64,000 bases of DNA from Photobacterium sp. DA100 (GTDB taxonomy: Bacteria; Pseudomonadota; Gammaproteobacteria; Enterobacterales; Vibrionaceae), in assembly GCF_029223585.1 (NCBI RefSeq), contig NZ_CP119423.1, forward strand, positions 2,170,001 through 2,234,000, given 5' to 3'. Positions 17,313 through 26,720 of the stretch are shown here, piece by piece. The notes beneath the pieces were generated by a model. It saw nothing but the letters and a program-made list of their open reading frames with translations, was not told where the DNA came from and did not search any database. Position numbers and translations under genes: made by a program. How positions within the stretch are numbered: the stretch's first letter is position 1; each line of letters opens with the position of its first letter.

Positions 17313-18236
17313 ATGGACACAAATAAACTAATTGCCTTAATGCCTGAACTGGCAGTCTTTAAAATTGTGGTTGATGAAGGCAGTTTTACCGCTGCAGCCA
17401 GAAAGCTCGGCGTTACGCCTTCAGCGTTGAGTAAACAACTTTCCCGATTGGAACAGACCCTCTCGACCAAGCTGCTTGAACGGACCACCCGTAAGCTGGT
17501 TATCACCCAGTCAGGTAAAGGCATTTACGATCAATGCTGCGCACTGTTAGAAGCAACCAAGCAAGTGGTCGAGTACACGAGCTCTGAGCACGAAACCCCT
17601 TCCGGCTCAGTGACGGTGGCTGCTCCGAAAGCATTCTTAAGTATCGTTTTGCAACCGATGGTCCTGCCCTTCTTGACCCAGTATCCTGATATTGAGCTCA
17701 AACTTAAAGCTCGAGACGGTGATATAGACCTGATCTCCGAAGGTATAGATATTGTTTTCCGCCTAACGGAAAAGCCAACCGAGGGCTTGGTGTTAAAACA
17801 ACTCGGCAAGGTTAGCCTTAGCTTGTGTGCCAGCCCGGATTATCTTGCGCTGCGAGGTACCCCCACCCACCCGACCGAATTGGTGAACCACGACTGCCTT
17901 TACCTAGGCGAGACAACCACCGATCATATCTGGGATTTCGTCAAAGACGGCGAGATGCATACCGTTGCGGTATCAGGCCGCTATGCGGTGAACCATTCGC
18001 AGATGCGCTTGCGCGGTGTCATGGATGGCTTGGGGATCGGTATTTTCCCAGACTTTGTCATTAAGAAAGCCCTTGCTGAAGGCGAAGTGAAACCGGTGCT
18101 GGAAAATTGGACCATCAAAGGCAACTACCAAGGGGACATCGCGCTGCAGTTTGCCCAAACCAAGTTCATGCCAGCCCGACTGCGCGTCTTTATCGACTAT
18201 GTTGCCGAGCACATGGCAAAGTACACCGTCTCCTAG
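17313..18236 (+). CDS. LysR-family transcriptional regulator
   Basis: 307 residues. N-terminal winged helix-turn-helix (about 10-70: FKIVVDEGSFTAAARKLGVTPSALSKQLSRLE pattern in part) and a C-terminal substrate-binding domain (about 95-300) of the CrgA/AaeR subgroup type, with GSVTVAAPKAF and LVNHDCLYL. Acts as a DNA-binding activator or repressor responding to a small effector. Because it diverges from kbl-tdh and a T-N11-A palindrome lies between, control of threonine catabolism is a reasonable inference. No dedicated target can be proved from sequence. Confidence 0.9.
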   Translation: MDTNKLIALMPELAVFKIVVDEGSFTAAARKLGVTPSALSKQLSRLEQTLSTKLLERTTRKLVITQSGKGIYDQCCALLEATKQVVEYTSSEHETPSGSVTVAAPKAFLSIVLQPMVLPFLTQYPDIELKLKARDGDIDLISEGIDIVFRLTEKPTEGLVLKQLGKVSLSLCASPDYLALRGTPTHPTELVNHDCLYLGETTTDHIWDFVKDGEMHTVAVSGRYAVNHSQMRLRGVMDGLGIGIFPDFVIKKALAEGEVKPVLENWTIKGNYQGDIALQFAQTKFMPARLRVFIDYVAEHMAKYTVS

Positions 18237-18265
18237 CCTTTTCCCGCTTGCCTCTAAAAACAGTA

Positions 18266-18296
18266 CGCTCCCTGGCAGACATCACTCAAGGGAGCG
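18266..18296 (+). terminator. hairpin after the LysR gene
   Basis: CGCTCCCT (18266-18273) pairs with AGGGAGCG (18289-18296) around 15 bases. There is no T-run, so it is a weak terminator candidate. Confidence 0.4.
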
Positions 18297-18477
18297 CCTA
18301 TCTCGCTCTCCGCAAATGCCCCTCAACGCTTGGTATATACTAAAAGCACAACAATGAGACAATATTCGCACCTTTGATCCAATCCGACATGAATGTCGTT
18401 AGTTATTGGCAGCAGCGCTGAAATTTACAGAGCGCCATCACCGGCTTTCCCCTGTACCATTTGGAAGGAAGACGACA

Positions 18478-18942
18478 ATGAGCAAGCTGTTAACGAACCG
18501 ATTTGCAAAAATGCTAGTTGCGATGATTCTGATTGGCTTTAGTGTATCCGCCCTCTCCTACCCAATGGATTCAATGCACTGGAACCACCGCAGCATCCTC
18601 TATTTCGCCCCTGAAAAAGATCAGCATGTTAAGACTTTCATCAAGGAGTCCCTCATGCATGACTGCATGTTGCAAGAGCGGGATATTGTCGTAGTGGTCA
18701 TGACCAAAGACGGCTTCAACAAACCTGCCGATATTTTTAGCCCTGAGGATATAGTCCGACTGGAAAAGCTCTACAATATTTCCCGCAATTCACACACCGC
18801 AATATTGATCGGTAAAGACGGGCTTGAGAAACACCGCTGGAGTGAGCCAACCAACTGGCAGCACATCACTCAGCTAGTCGACAGCATGCCAATGCGCAAA
18901 AAAGAGATTGCCTACTCGCCAAACAGCCGGTGTTCGATATAA
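18478..18942 (+). CDS. exported DUF4174-like protein
   Basis: 154 residues from ATG 18478, which follows GGAAGGAAG; the frame extends 24 codons upstream without a ribosome site. An N-terminal signal sequence (about 10-28, MLVAMILIGFSVSALS) precedes a small domain with RSILYFAPEKD, RDIVVVVMTKDG and HTAILIGKDGLEKHRW. This matches my recollection of DUF4174, a thioredoxin-fold-like family without the CxxC active site. It is probably periplasmic; the function is unknown. It is a single gene between the LysR regulator and malZ. Confidence 0.75.
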   Translation: MSKLLTNRFAKMLVAMILIGFSVSALSYPMDSMHWNHRSILYFAPEKDQHVKTFIKESLMHDCMLQERDIVVVVMTKDGFNKPADIFSPEDIVRLEKLYNISRNSHTAILIGKDGLEKHRWSEPTNWQHITQLVDSMPMRKKEIAYSPNSRCSI

Positions 18943-19095
18943 CAGATATCTGCACAGTTAATCTCCGCGGCCGCAGGCCGCTCCAGTTTTCTCTACGCCC
19001 CCGCCTACGCCCGATTTTTTTGAATCAGGAGGATTCATTTTTGTTCCAAAACCATTATGGTAGGGGGAACATCGACTTCTGAGGGCGGGATAACA

Positions 19096-20952
19096 ATGAT
19101 GACTAAGCCTTTTTTTTACCACGGACAGGACAAACAGTGGGTATCGGTTTCGGACCATTCCTTGGACCTGACGCTTGTTAGTGAAGCAGACACACTCATT
19201 TCCACTATCTTCATTCGCTGCGAGCCTGACAATGAAGAAATGCTCATTGATATGGAAAAGGGGAAAACTGACGGCAAACTCCAGTACTGGCACGGCCAAA
19301 TTCCGTTAAATCAAGACAAGCCGTTAACTCATTACTGCTTCAAAGTGATGCAGAACAGCCGCCAGTGGTGGCTGGACAGTAAAGGGATAGGCCCTCGGAT
19401 GCCTGGCAGGGAGTCACATTTCAAATACAACGCCCAGCACCAGCCACCAAAGTGGGTCAAGAGCCAGGTGTTCTACCAAATTTTCCCTGACCGATTTAAC
19501 AATGGTGACCCATCCATCAGCGTGGTCGATAATGAATACTGCCTCAAGGGCGATGAACGGCCAACAATTGCCAAAAAGTGGGGCGAGCCGGTCTCAGACT
19601 CACACGACAGCAATGGGCCGAATGAATTTTTCGGCGGCGATCTAAAGGGCATCGAAGATAAGCTCGACTACCTGCAGGCGCTGGGGATCACCGCACTGTA
19701 TCTCAACCCTATCTTCGAGGCGCCAAGTAACCACAAGTACGATACGACTGACTATACCCGTATCGACCCCCACCTCGGGACCAATGAGCAGTTTGGCCAT
19801 ATGGTCAATAATCTTCATGGTCGCGACATGAAGATTGTGCTGGATGCCGTGTATAACCACACCTCGGTCAACCACCCATGGTTTAACCGTTACCAAAAGC
19901 CGCAGGAAACCGCAGGCGCATTCGGCAACCCTGACTCACCTTACCGCGATTATTATCAATTCGACGGTGATAGCAACAGCTACGTTGGCTGGAAAGGGAT
20001 TGAGACCCTGCCAAAGCTCAACTTCTCTAACCCAGAGGTCCAGAACTATATCTATGCTGGAGAAGATGCCGTTATCAAACAGTGGCTTCGCCCACCATAC
20101 AATATCGACGGCTGGCGGTTTGATGTTATCCATATGCTAGGTGAAGGCGTCGGTGCCGCCAACAACGCCCATTATGTGAAAGCATTCCGTCAGGCCGCCA
20201 AGTCGGTCAACCCTGACTGCTATGTCTTGGGTGAGCACTTCTTCGAGGCCACCAGCTGGCTAGAAGGCGATCAGGAAGACGGGGCCATGAACTATTACGG
20301 CTTTGCCCACCCTGTGCGCGCCTTCTTTGCCAATAAAGATATTGCCTACCATAACTGTCAGATCGATGCGGCCGAGTTTGCCGCTTGGCTGGAAGAGGTG
20401 CGCGGTAAAGTGCCATGGCATAACCAACTGGCCCAGCTGAACCAACTTGACAGCCACGATACCATGCGTTTCCTGACAACTTTGGATGGTGATCAAGAAA
20501 CCATGAAGTTGGCCCTGCTGATGCTGTTCACCTATATCGGTACCCCATGTATTTATTACGGTACTGAAGTAGCGTTAGAAGGAGGCCATGATCCAGATAA
20601 CCGCCGCTGTTTTCCGTGGGAGCGCACTGAACACCCTAACCCAACCTATGATTTCGTCAGCAAGCTGATCGACGTACGTAAACACTACCTTGCCCTTCAG
20701 GAAGGCAGCCTGCAGTGGCTCCATGCTGAGCAGCAGCAGTTGGCCTACGCGCGCACTCTCGAAGGTGAAACCGTGATCACATTGATCAACAACAGCCACT
20801 CTTCCAAGGCACTGACCTTGCCGATTTGGCAATTAGGCGCAACTCCTAATGCCGTATTGAAAGAATTGCTGACTGGGGATGAGTGGGAGTGCAAGGACGG
20901 CATTCTTAGCATTACACTGGCCGGAAAAGAGGGGCTGCTATTGACCCTATAG
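19096..20952 (+). CDS. malZ: maltodextrin glucosidase MalZ (GH13)
   Basis: About 618 residues from ATG 19096 (a second ATG follows at once), with GGCGGGA upstream. An N-terminal beta domain with DNEEM leads into a GH13 barrel that carries the four family regions: DAVYNH, GWRFDVIHM (nucleophile Asp), LGEHFFE (acid Glu) and NQLDSHDT. The phrase VFYQIFPDRF and the overall order match E. coli MalZ, a cytoplasmic enzyme that releases glucose from the reducing end of maltodextrins. No other mal gene is nearby, so it would serve a maltose system encoded elsewhere. A cyclomaltodextrinase is the main alternative. Confidence 0.85.
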   Translation: MMTKPFFYHGQDKQWVSVSDHSLDLTLVSEADTLISTIFIRCEPDNEEMLIDMEKGKTDGKLQYWHGQIPLNQDKPLTHYCFKVMQNSRQWWLDSKGIGPRMPGRESHFKYNAQHQPPKWVKSQVFYQIFPDRFNNGDPSISVVDNEYCLKGDERPTIAKKWGEPVSDSHDSNGPNEFFGGDLKGIEDKLDYLQALGITALYLNPIFEAPSNHKYDTTDYTRIDPHLGTNEQFGHMVNNLHGRDMKIVLDAVYNHTSVNHPWFNRYQKPQETAGAFGNPDSPYRDYYQFDGDSNSYVGWKGIETLPKLNFSNPEVQNYIYAGEDAVIKQWLRPPYNIDGWRFDVIHMLGEGVGAANNAHYVKAFRQAAKSVNPDCYVLGEHFFEATSWLEGDQEDGAMNYYGFAHPVRAFFANKDIAYHNCQIDAAEFAAWLEEVRGKVPWHNQLAQLNQLDSHDTMRFLTTLDGDQETMKLALLMLFTYIGTPCIYYGTEVALEGGHDPDNRRCFPWERTEHPNPTYDFVSKLIDVRKHYLALQEGSLQWLHAEQQQLAYARTLEGETVITLINNSHSSKALTLPIWQLGATPNAVLKELLTGDEWECKDGILSITLAGKEGLLLTL

Positions 20953-20971
20953 CAATCCAGCTTCCGTCCGT

Positions 20972-21000
20972 GCGATAAGCCTCGATTGGAGGCTTATCGC
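20972..21000. terminator. hairpin between convergent malZ and kinase genes
   Basis: GCGATAAGCCTC (20972-20983) and GAGGCTTATCGC (20989-21000) form a perfect 12-bp stem with a 5-base loop. It abuts the kinase stop codon. No T-run on either side. Confidence 0.6.
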
Positions 21001-22908
21001 CTAGCTGACTGAATTGGTATTGAGTATGGTTAACAGAGTACTGAAGAGGTTAATTTTAATTATGGGTTTGGCTAAATACGCATCCATACCCACATCGAAA
21101 CACTGCTGTTTTTCACTTTCCATAACATTCGCTGTCAGGGCGATAATTGGGATCTGGCTACCATTGGGCAGGCGCCGAATCTTCTGCGTCGCTTCCAACC
21201 CTCCCATCTCTGGCATTTGGCAATCCATCAATACAACATCTGGTTGAGTGCTTTTCATATAATCAACAGCTTGAAGACCATTATCGACAATATCGATGTT
21301 GGTTAATCCCATCGACTTTAAAAAGGCAATTACCAATTGCTGGTTAATATGGCTATCTTCAGCGATTAGAATACGGGTATTGGCAAATTGAGATAAGTCG
21401 CAATCCAAGCACTCGTTAAGCTGTAACGGATTATTTTCTGGAACTGCCTGCGCTTTTTTCACCGTCAGACGAAACGAAAACTCAGTCCCTTTGCCTTCTT
21501 GGCTGATCACCCCCAACTGGGTACCCATCAATTCACATAACTGTTTTGAAATCGTCAGCCCAAGGCCTGTCCCCCCGTAGCGCCTTGAAATCGAACCATC
21601 GGCTTGCGTATAGGATTCAAATATACTGTCAATTTTATCTGCCGATATACCGATACCACTATCGGAAACCCGAATGCATAACTCAGCTTCGAGCTCTTTT
21701 TCCTGCAATAGGTCTACCGATACATTAACAAAGCCTTTGGCCGTGAATTTAACCGCATTCCCCAATAAATTAGTCAGAACCTGGCGCAGATGCTGCTCAT
21801 CACCATGGAAATAGCAACGCTTTTCAGGTGGCAGGCTAATATTCACCTCAAGATTTTTAGCCCTCGCTTCTGAGTGAACCGTTTTCACGCATGAATTAAT
21901 TAGACGCCACATATTGAAATCATTTTCTGTGACTTTCACTTTTCCGCTTTCAAGTTTTGAGTAGTTCAAAATCTCATTGATAAGAACCAACAAAGACAAA
22001 GCGGATTCTTTGATGTATTCAACCTGCTGGGTCGATTCATGATCTAGGTTCTTTTGCTGCAGACACTGTATGAAACCTATGATGCCGTTCATTGGCGTTC
22101 TGATTTCATGGCTCATATTGGCCATAAATTCTGTCTTCACTTTCACAGCCCGATCTAGTTGCTCGGTTTTCGTTTTCAACGTTTGGTTAAGCTCTATGAG
22201 TTTCTTGTTTCTAAAAAACAACTTGGCATCTGAAGCTTGAATTTTTCGCGCCAAGCACCCAACTTCGGTATCTGACTCCATAAATTCATCCAAGCTGACC
22301 TGGCCTTTACCCACCAACGAAAGCTGTTCAGTAATGGCATAAATAGGTTTTGTTACTCGGGTATAGACGTAATACAACATGAAGCACAACATCAAAATAA
22401 ATGGCAGCGCAAGTTGTATTAGGGCAAACAACAAATCTTTTACGGTATATTCGCTTCTATAGTAAACCTCATATTGCGCAATTACTTTGCCATCAAATAG
22501 AATCTCATTGACGATGTTAAAGTGAAAGCCTGAACTGAGGTTACCCACAGGCTTGAAGCCAATATACGAGAAACTATTTTTTGCCCGGCTCTGATAGGCA
22601 TGGAGCAATTTTCCCTCCAGATCAAAGATATTGACGGCAGAGATTTCTTCATAATTTGCAAAGAATCGGTTCAATTCTACTGAGCCTTCTAAATCCGTAC
22701 TCAAAAAAACATCAATTACCAAAGGCGAAGAGATATTCATGAGCATTTCCACATCTTTTGTCACACGGTTGACATTCTGTTTATAGGTAAACAGCAGCGA
22801 AAAAAAGATAGAAGCCAGCATTATCAAGCCGATCACCGTAAAAAGTCGCCGGGCCAATACACCTTTCGTGAACATTGCCACCTGTGATGTCATTCGCTCG
22901 CCTAACAT
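21001..22908 (-). CDS. hybrid sensor histidine kinase with receiver domain
   Basis: 635 residues. Two membrane segments (about 21-42 and 160-182) enclose a periplasmic sensor region of some 115 residues; a HAMP-like linker and short coiled coil follow. The phosphorylated histidine is His267 in MSHEIRTPMNG. The ATPase domain shows N384 (LLGNAVKF), DSGIGIS (about 416-422) and GGTGLGL. The C-terminal receiver has Asp562 in VLMDCQMPEMGG and Lys614. There is no histidine phosphotransfer domain and no response regulator next to it, so phosphate must pass to a partner elsewhere. Its start lies one base after the stop of the exported rhodanese gene, so the two are co-transcribed and probably act in one signalling pathway. 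Confidence 0.93.
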   Translation of the reverse strand: MLGERMTSQVAMFTKGVLARRLFTVIGLIMLASIFFSLLFTYKQNVNRVTKDVEMLMNISSPLVIDVFLSTDLEGSVELNRFFANYEEISAVNIFDLEGKLLHAYQSRAKNSFSYIGFKPVGNLSSGFHFNIVNEILFDGKVIAQYEVYYRSEYTVKDLLFALIQLALPFILMLCFMLYYVYTRVTKPIYAITEQLSLVGKGQVSLDEFMESDTEVGCLARKIQASDAKLFFRNKKLIELNQTLKTKTEQLDRAVKVKTEFMANMSHEIRTPMNGIIGFIQCLQQKNLDHESTQQVEYIKESALSLLVLINEILNYSKLESGKVKVTENDFNMWRLINSCVKTVHSEARAKNLEVNISLPPEKRCYFHGDEQHLRQVLTNLLGNAVKFTAKGFVNVSVDLLQEKELEAELCIRVSDSGIGISADKIDSIFESYTQADGSISRRYGGTGLGLTISKQLCELMGTQLGVISQEGKGTEFSFRLTVKKAQAVPENNPLQLNECLDCDLSQFANTRILIAEDSHINQQLVIAFLKSMGLTNIDIVDNGLQAVDYMKSTQPDVVLMDCQMPEMGGLEATQKIRRLPNGSQIPIIALTANVMESEKQQCFDVGMDAYLAKPIIKINLFSTLLTILNTNSVS

Positions 22909-22909
22909 C

Positions 22910-23761
22910 CTATTGGCCCTTTTCCTGCTCTACCGGCAATTTTTTCATCGACCAGTCGATCCAGGAGCCGTCATATAAAGCAACATCGAAACCTGCTCTT
23001 TTCAGTACATAAAAGCTCAATGTTGAGTTTTTTCCTAAGTTGCAATAGGTAATATATTTTTTATTTCGCTCTAACTGACTGATGACAGGTGTAAGCTCCC
23101 TATTACTTTTTAATACTGGCTGTCCCGACTTTTCACTGATCAACGCAGATACCGGAAAATGCAAAGAGGATGGTATTCTGCCATAAGTGCTACTCATCGA
23201 TTTATTACCCCGATATTCATCCAATGACCTAGCATCCAAGATCGTGTAGTTTTTTGAGTAAGTCGCCAGTTTGACCAAGGTGGTACTGGCATAAACCGAT
23301 GCATCAAAATTAGGTGCAAAGTGGCTGGACGCGACCTTCGATTCCTGACGTTCACTTGGCTGGGCCTTAATCCATGAGTTATAGCCGGACTCAAAAACAG
23401 TCACGTCATCATGCCCATACAGGGTTAGAATCCAATACAGGCGAGCCGCACTTATGAGGTCGCCATCATCGTATAAAATAACGCGCTTTTCTCTTTCGAG
23501 GCCTTTCTCTCTTAACAAGGACGTAATTTGCGTCCGCCCTTTGATATACAGCGCTTTGTCTTTGCTGTAGTAAGCTTGTTCGAATGGAAAACTGATGGCA
23601 CCGGGTATATGACCGGCGTCATAATCGGCCTTACTGCGACTGTCGTAAATGATCAGGTCATTACGGCCTAACTGACTGGCAAGTTGCTCAACCGTCATCG
23701 CAGAGACGGTTAAAGGTAATATGAGTAATGTGACTATCAACGCGAGGAAAGGCATTTTCAT
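22910..23761 (-). CDS. exported two-domain rhodanese (sulfurtransferase)
   Basis: 283 residues from ATG 23761, preceded by TTGGAG; the frame runs 33 codons further without a good site. The N-terminus is a signal sequence (MPFLALIVTLLILPLTVSA). Two rhodanese domains follow. The C-terminal one carries the active-site Cys240 in YCNLGKNS; the N-terminal one has Asp in place of Cys (YDDGD) and should be inactive, the usual arrangement for thiosulfate or mercaptopyruvate sulfurtransferases. Export to the periplasm and coupling to a sensor kinase are notable: it may modify or report a sulfur compound sensed by the kinase. Confidence 0.88.
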   Translation of the reverse strand: MKMPFLALIVTLLILPLTVSAMTVEQLASQLGRNDLIIYDSRSKADYDAGHIPGAISFPFEQAYYSKDKALYIKGRTQITSLLREKGLEREKRVILYDDGDLISAARLYWILTLYGHDDVTVFESGYNSWIKAQPSERQESKVASSHFAPNFDASVYASTTLVKLATYSKNYTILDARSLDEYRGNKSMSSTYGRIPSSLHFPVSALISEKSGQPVLKSNRELTPVISQLERNKKYITYCNLGKNSTLSFYVLKRAGFDVALYDGSWIDWSMKKLPVEQEKGQ

Positions 23762-24156
23762 GATTACTCCAAGTTTATCTGGCAAACACTCTATCAATTG
23801 CTTTGCAAGCAAAAAAAGCACCAAGTCACCAGGCTTATAACTTATTGTTTTATAGACCATATTTATCTCACCGCCAGCAACAGAGCGAAACTATCCATTT
23901 TGAGAGTCAAATTGCTAATAGCATTTGTTAACGTTCAAAAATAAGTAACGGCATTTTTTATGGGCTACAAAACCGTGGCAGCAAAAAACTTGCGTTACAT
24001 CACTGTTTCAGCATGCTCCAGATCACATTTACAACTCGTTAATTTTACTAGGATAAAAACCACGCAAACGTTAAACTCTCCGCCATAAAATTCATAACAA
24101 AAATATTACAAACCGCTCTGCGGTCTCTTCCCTAACGTGAAAGGTCCTAACTAACG

Positions 24157-25596
24157 ATGAGTCCAGAAAAATACCTTCTAGACTGGCAAACAAGCCAAAC
24201 CAATGCTGAATCTATTTCCCCGCTGCTGGGTCAGCTGTACCGACAAAAAGGCGTCGAAGTCCTGATGTTCGGCAAGCAAATCGTAAATACATCAGTTATC
24301 GATATCGTTAAATCCCACCGTCTTTCCCGCCGCTACACCGGCTCTGAATTGTCACCATCCCAGACATTGCCACTAATCCAAACATTGGCAACGCTCGATC
24401 TCTCGCCTTGCCGAGTCGATATTGGCCAACTGGCACACAGCTACTGGTCTAACAATGAAGATGAAGGCAATATCAGCGATTTCCTGCAGACCGCACTGCA
24501 AGAATCACTTAACAGCACCCAGTCTGTAGAAACACGTGATGTTGTGCTGTACGGCTTTGGTCGTATCGGTCGTCTGCTAGCCCGACTGCTCGTAGAAAAA
24601 AGTGGTCAAGGTTACCCGCTTCGCCTCAAAGCCATTGTGGTTCGTGGCGGCAAAGATGGCGACTTGGAAAAACGAGCCAGCCTGCTTCGCCGTGACTCGG
24701 TACACGGCCCATTCAATGGCAGCATTACCGTCGATGAAAACCGCAAGGCGATCATCGTCAACGGTAACTACATCCAAGTGATTTATGCCAATAGCCCAGC
24801 CGACGTCGATTACACTGCCTATGGTATTCATAACGCGCTAGTTGTTGATAACACGGGGATGTGGCGCGATCGTGAAGGGCTAAGCAAACACCTGGACTGC
24901 AACGGGTCCGAAAAGGTCTTGCTTACCGCGCCGGGCAAAGGCGACCTGAAAAATGTGGTGTTCGGCGTCAATGAGTCGGCAATTCAAGAAGATGATACCA
25001 TCATCTCCGCAGCAAGCTGCACCACCAACGCCATTACCCCTATTCTCAAAGCAATCAACGACAAATACGGCATTGATTCAGGTCATATCGAAACGGTCCA
25101 CTCATTTACCAATGATCAGAACCTGATTGATAACTTCCACAACGGAGAGCGTCGTGGCCGTTCTGCATCGCTGAACATGGTACTCACCTCTACCGGTGCG
25201 GCCAAAGCTGTTGCCAAGGCGCTACCTGAGCTTTCAGGCAAGCTCACCGGCAATGCGATACGTGTACCTACTCCTAACGTGTCAATGGCAGTTGCCAACC
25301 TGAACCTAAACAGCGTTGCAGCCAAAGACGAATTGAATGCCTACCTACGTGATATGGCATTGAACTCGCCGCTTTCAGGCCAAATTGACTACACCGAATC
25401 AACCGAAATCGTCTCCAGCGACATCGTTGGTTCACGCCATGCCGGCGTGGTCGACGGAGCGGCAACTATTGCCCAGGACAAACGCTGCGTGCTTTATATC
25501 TGGTACGACAACGAGTTCGGCTACAGCTGCCAGGTTGTCCACTGTATGGAGCAGATGATGGGCGTACGCTACAAGACTTACCCTGAAGTGAAATAG
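24157..25596 (+). CDS. glyceraldehyde-3-phosphate dehydrogenase-like protein, long form
   Basis: 479 residues, about 145 longer than ordinary GAPDH. The extra N-terminal 125 residues are helical and unrecognised. The Rossmann NAD site starts at GFGRIGR (133-139) and the catalytic Cys288 lies in SAASCTTNAITP; DNEFGYSCQVVH is the family C-terminal signature. Long GAPDHs of this form are known in marine gammaproteobacteria beside a normal Gap. The reaction is presumably oxidation of glyceraldehyde 3-phosphate to 1,3-bisphosphoglycerate, or the reverse in gluconeogenesis, which would agree with ppsA nearby. AAAGG precedes the ATG. An inverted GCTGAAAC half-site like those of Cra lies near 24003-24012. 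Confidence 0.9.
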   Translation: MSPEKYLLDWQTSQTNAESISPLLGQLYRQKGVEVLMFGKQIVNTSVIDIVKSHRLSRRYTGSELSPSQTLPLIQTLATLDLSPCRVDIGQLAHSYWSNNEDEGNISDFLQTALQESLNSTQSVETRDVVLYGFGRIGRLLARLLVEKSGQGYPLRLKAIVVRGGKDGDLEKRASLLRRDSVHGPFNGSITVDENRKAIIVNGNYIQVIYANSPADVDYTAYGIHNALVVDNTGMWRDREGLSKHLDCNGSEKVLLTAPGKGDLKNVVFGVNESAIQEDDTIISAASCTTNAITPILKAINDKYGIDSGHIETVHSFTNDQNLIDNFHNGERRGRSASLNMVLTSTGAAKAVAKALPELSGKLTGNAIRVPTPNVSMAVANLNLNSVAAKDELNAYLRDMALNSPLSGQIDYTESTEIVSSDIVGSRHAGVVDGAATIAQDKRCVLYIWYDNEFGYSCQVVHCMEQMMGVRYKTYPEVK

Positions 25597-25680
25597 GTTC
25601 CCCCAAACAGCTCAAGCTACTACCTATATAAACCGCAATAGCTTGGGCTTATTTCCCTTCAACTACTAAAACAATAAAAA

Positions 25681-25707
25681 AATACCCAAACTACCGGTTT
25701 GGGTATT
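25681..25707. terminator. hairpin after the GAPDH-like gene
   Basis: AATACCCAAAC (25681-25691) and GTTTGGGTATT (25697-25707) form an 11-bp perfect stem with a 5-base loop. An A-run precedes it, so it also suits minus-strand transcripts. Confidence 0.75.
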
Positions 25708-25722
25708 CTTCCTAGCAATTTT

Positions 25723-25752
25723 GCCGCCGCGTTTCCTGGCGGCTTTCTTTTT
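25723..25752 (+). terminator. second terminator after the GAPDH-like gene
   Basis: GCCGCC (25723-25728), a 9-base loop, GGCGGC (25738-25743), then a T-rich tail TTTCTTTTTT. Confidence 0.75.
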
Positions 25753-25861
25753 TACTAAGCAGACTCACCACCTCAACATCAGTATTCACTGCACAATGTT
25801 ACTGTTGTCTATATGTGGTTTCTATATGTACAGTGAAGCAATACATTAATAATTCGTTTGC

Positions 25862-26473
25862 TCATTCGGTTTCCTGCGAGGTTTTAAATTTAAGCTGTAT
25901 TAGATTTAACGCAAAGGGGCCAGGCTGCTTATCGGCAATCAACACCCCGACTTGTTTTATATCCCGCGCAGTAAGTACAGGAGCCCCATCGATTAGCCGT
26001 CCTCTAAACACTGCTTGAAAATCACTCAGCTCAAACACGTGCTTTTGGCGTTGCCCTTCTATGGTCGAAAAATCGTGCTTGTAGGTTATTCGATTGCCAT
26101 TTTTCCATGTCGCAAGCCTCAATTGGTAGAGGCGTCCATCACCAATAAACACCAGCTCGACTTGATCCACATCGGCAGACAGTGATTCTAGAGGTCGGCT
26201 GATCGAACTAAAGCCGCCATTGTTGGCCAGTGACAACTCCCCCCAAAATCGACTCGACTGTCCATCAAAAGTAAGCTGACCTTGAGAAATGCCTCCCATC
26301 ACGTTGTCGTTGGTTACTTGCCACTGCTGATGTTCGCTGGGTCGTGTTAGATCGATCATAATAGTCCCTGATGCAAAGACTGAATTTGAGAATGTGATGG
26401 CTGCAAACAGAAAAAACCAGAGTGAGGTTGTCCATTTAAAAAAGGGATTAAAGTGAATGAACAAACAAACCAT
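25862..26473 (-). CDS. CIA30-family protein, exported
   Basis: 203 residues. A hydrophobic N-terminus (about 13-35, ending SNSVFAS) looks like a signal peptide. The remainder matches the CIA30 domain (complex I intermediate-associated protein 30), a galactose-binding-like fold: NDNVMGGISQG near the start, FWGELSLANNGGFSSI and the late FRGR and VGVLIADKQPGPF segments. In mitochondria the family assists complex I assembly, but bacterial exported members have no established role. It stands alone between two terminators. Confidence 0.82.
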   Translation of the reverse strand: MVCLFIHFNPFFKWTTSLWFFLFAAITFSNSVFASGTIMIDLTRPSEHQQWQVTNDNVMGGISQGQLTFDGQSSRFWGELSLANNGGFSSISRPLESLSADVDQVELVFIGDGRLYQLRLATWKNGNRITYKHDFSTIEGQRQKHVFELSDFQAVFRGRLIDGAPVLTARDIKQVGVLIADKQPGPFALNLIQLKFKTSQETE

Positions 26474-26673
26474 GCCGACACCCTATCACTCTACGCATTG
26501 ACTATCGCATTCAGACTAGGTAATTATTTCGCCGAGGGCAAATACAAAGCTTGCTTTGAATACATTAATGATCGTCTTCGAACTTACTTGCGTTTTAGTG
26601 AGACATAGTTATCAATGCTGAAATCCATTACCCCGCTAACAATCTATGCCTGAGCGATGATGTTGAGAGATAG

Positions 26674-26702
26674 AAAAAAGCTCGCCTTATCAGCGAGCTT
26701 TT
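26674..26702 (-). terminator. terminator of ppsA
   Basis: AAAAGCTCGC (26676-26685) and GCGAGCTTTT (26693-26702) form a perfect stem; the minus strand ends in a T-run. It lies 19 bases past the ppsA stop. Bases 26474-26673 show no gene. Confidence 0.92.
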
Positions 26703-26720
26703 CACCAATGAAGCAATACC

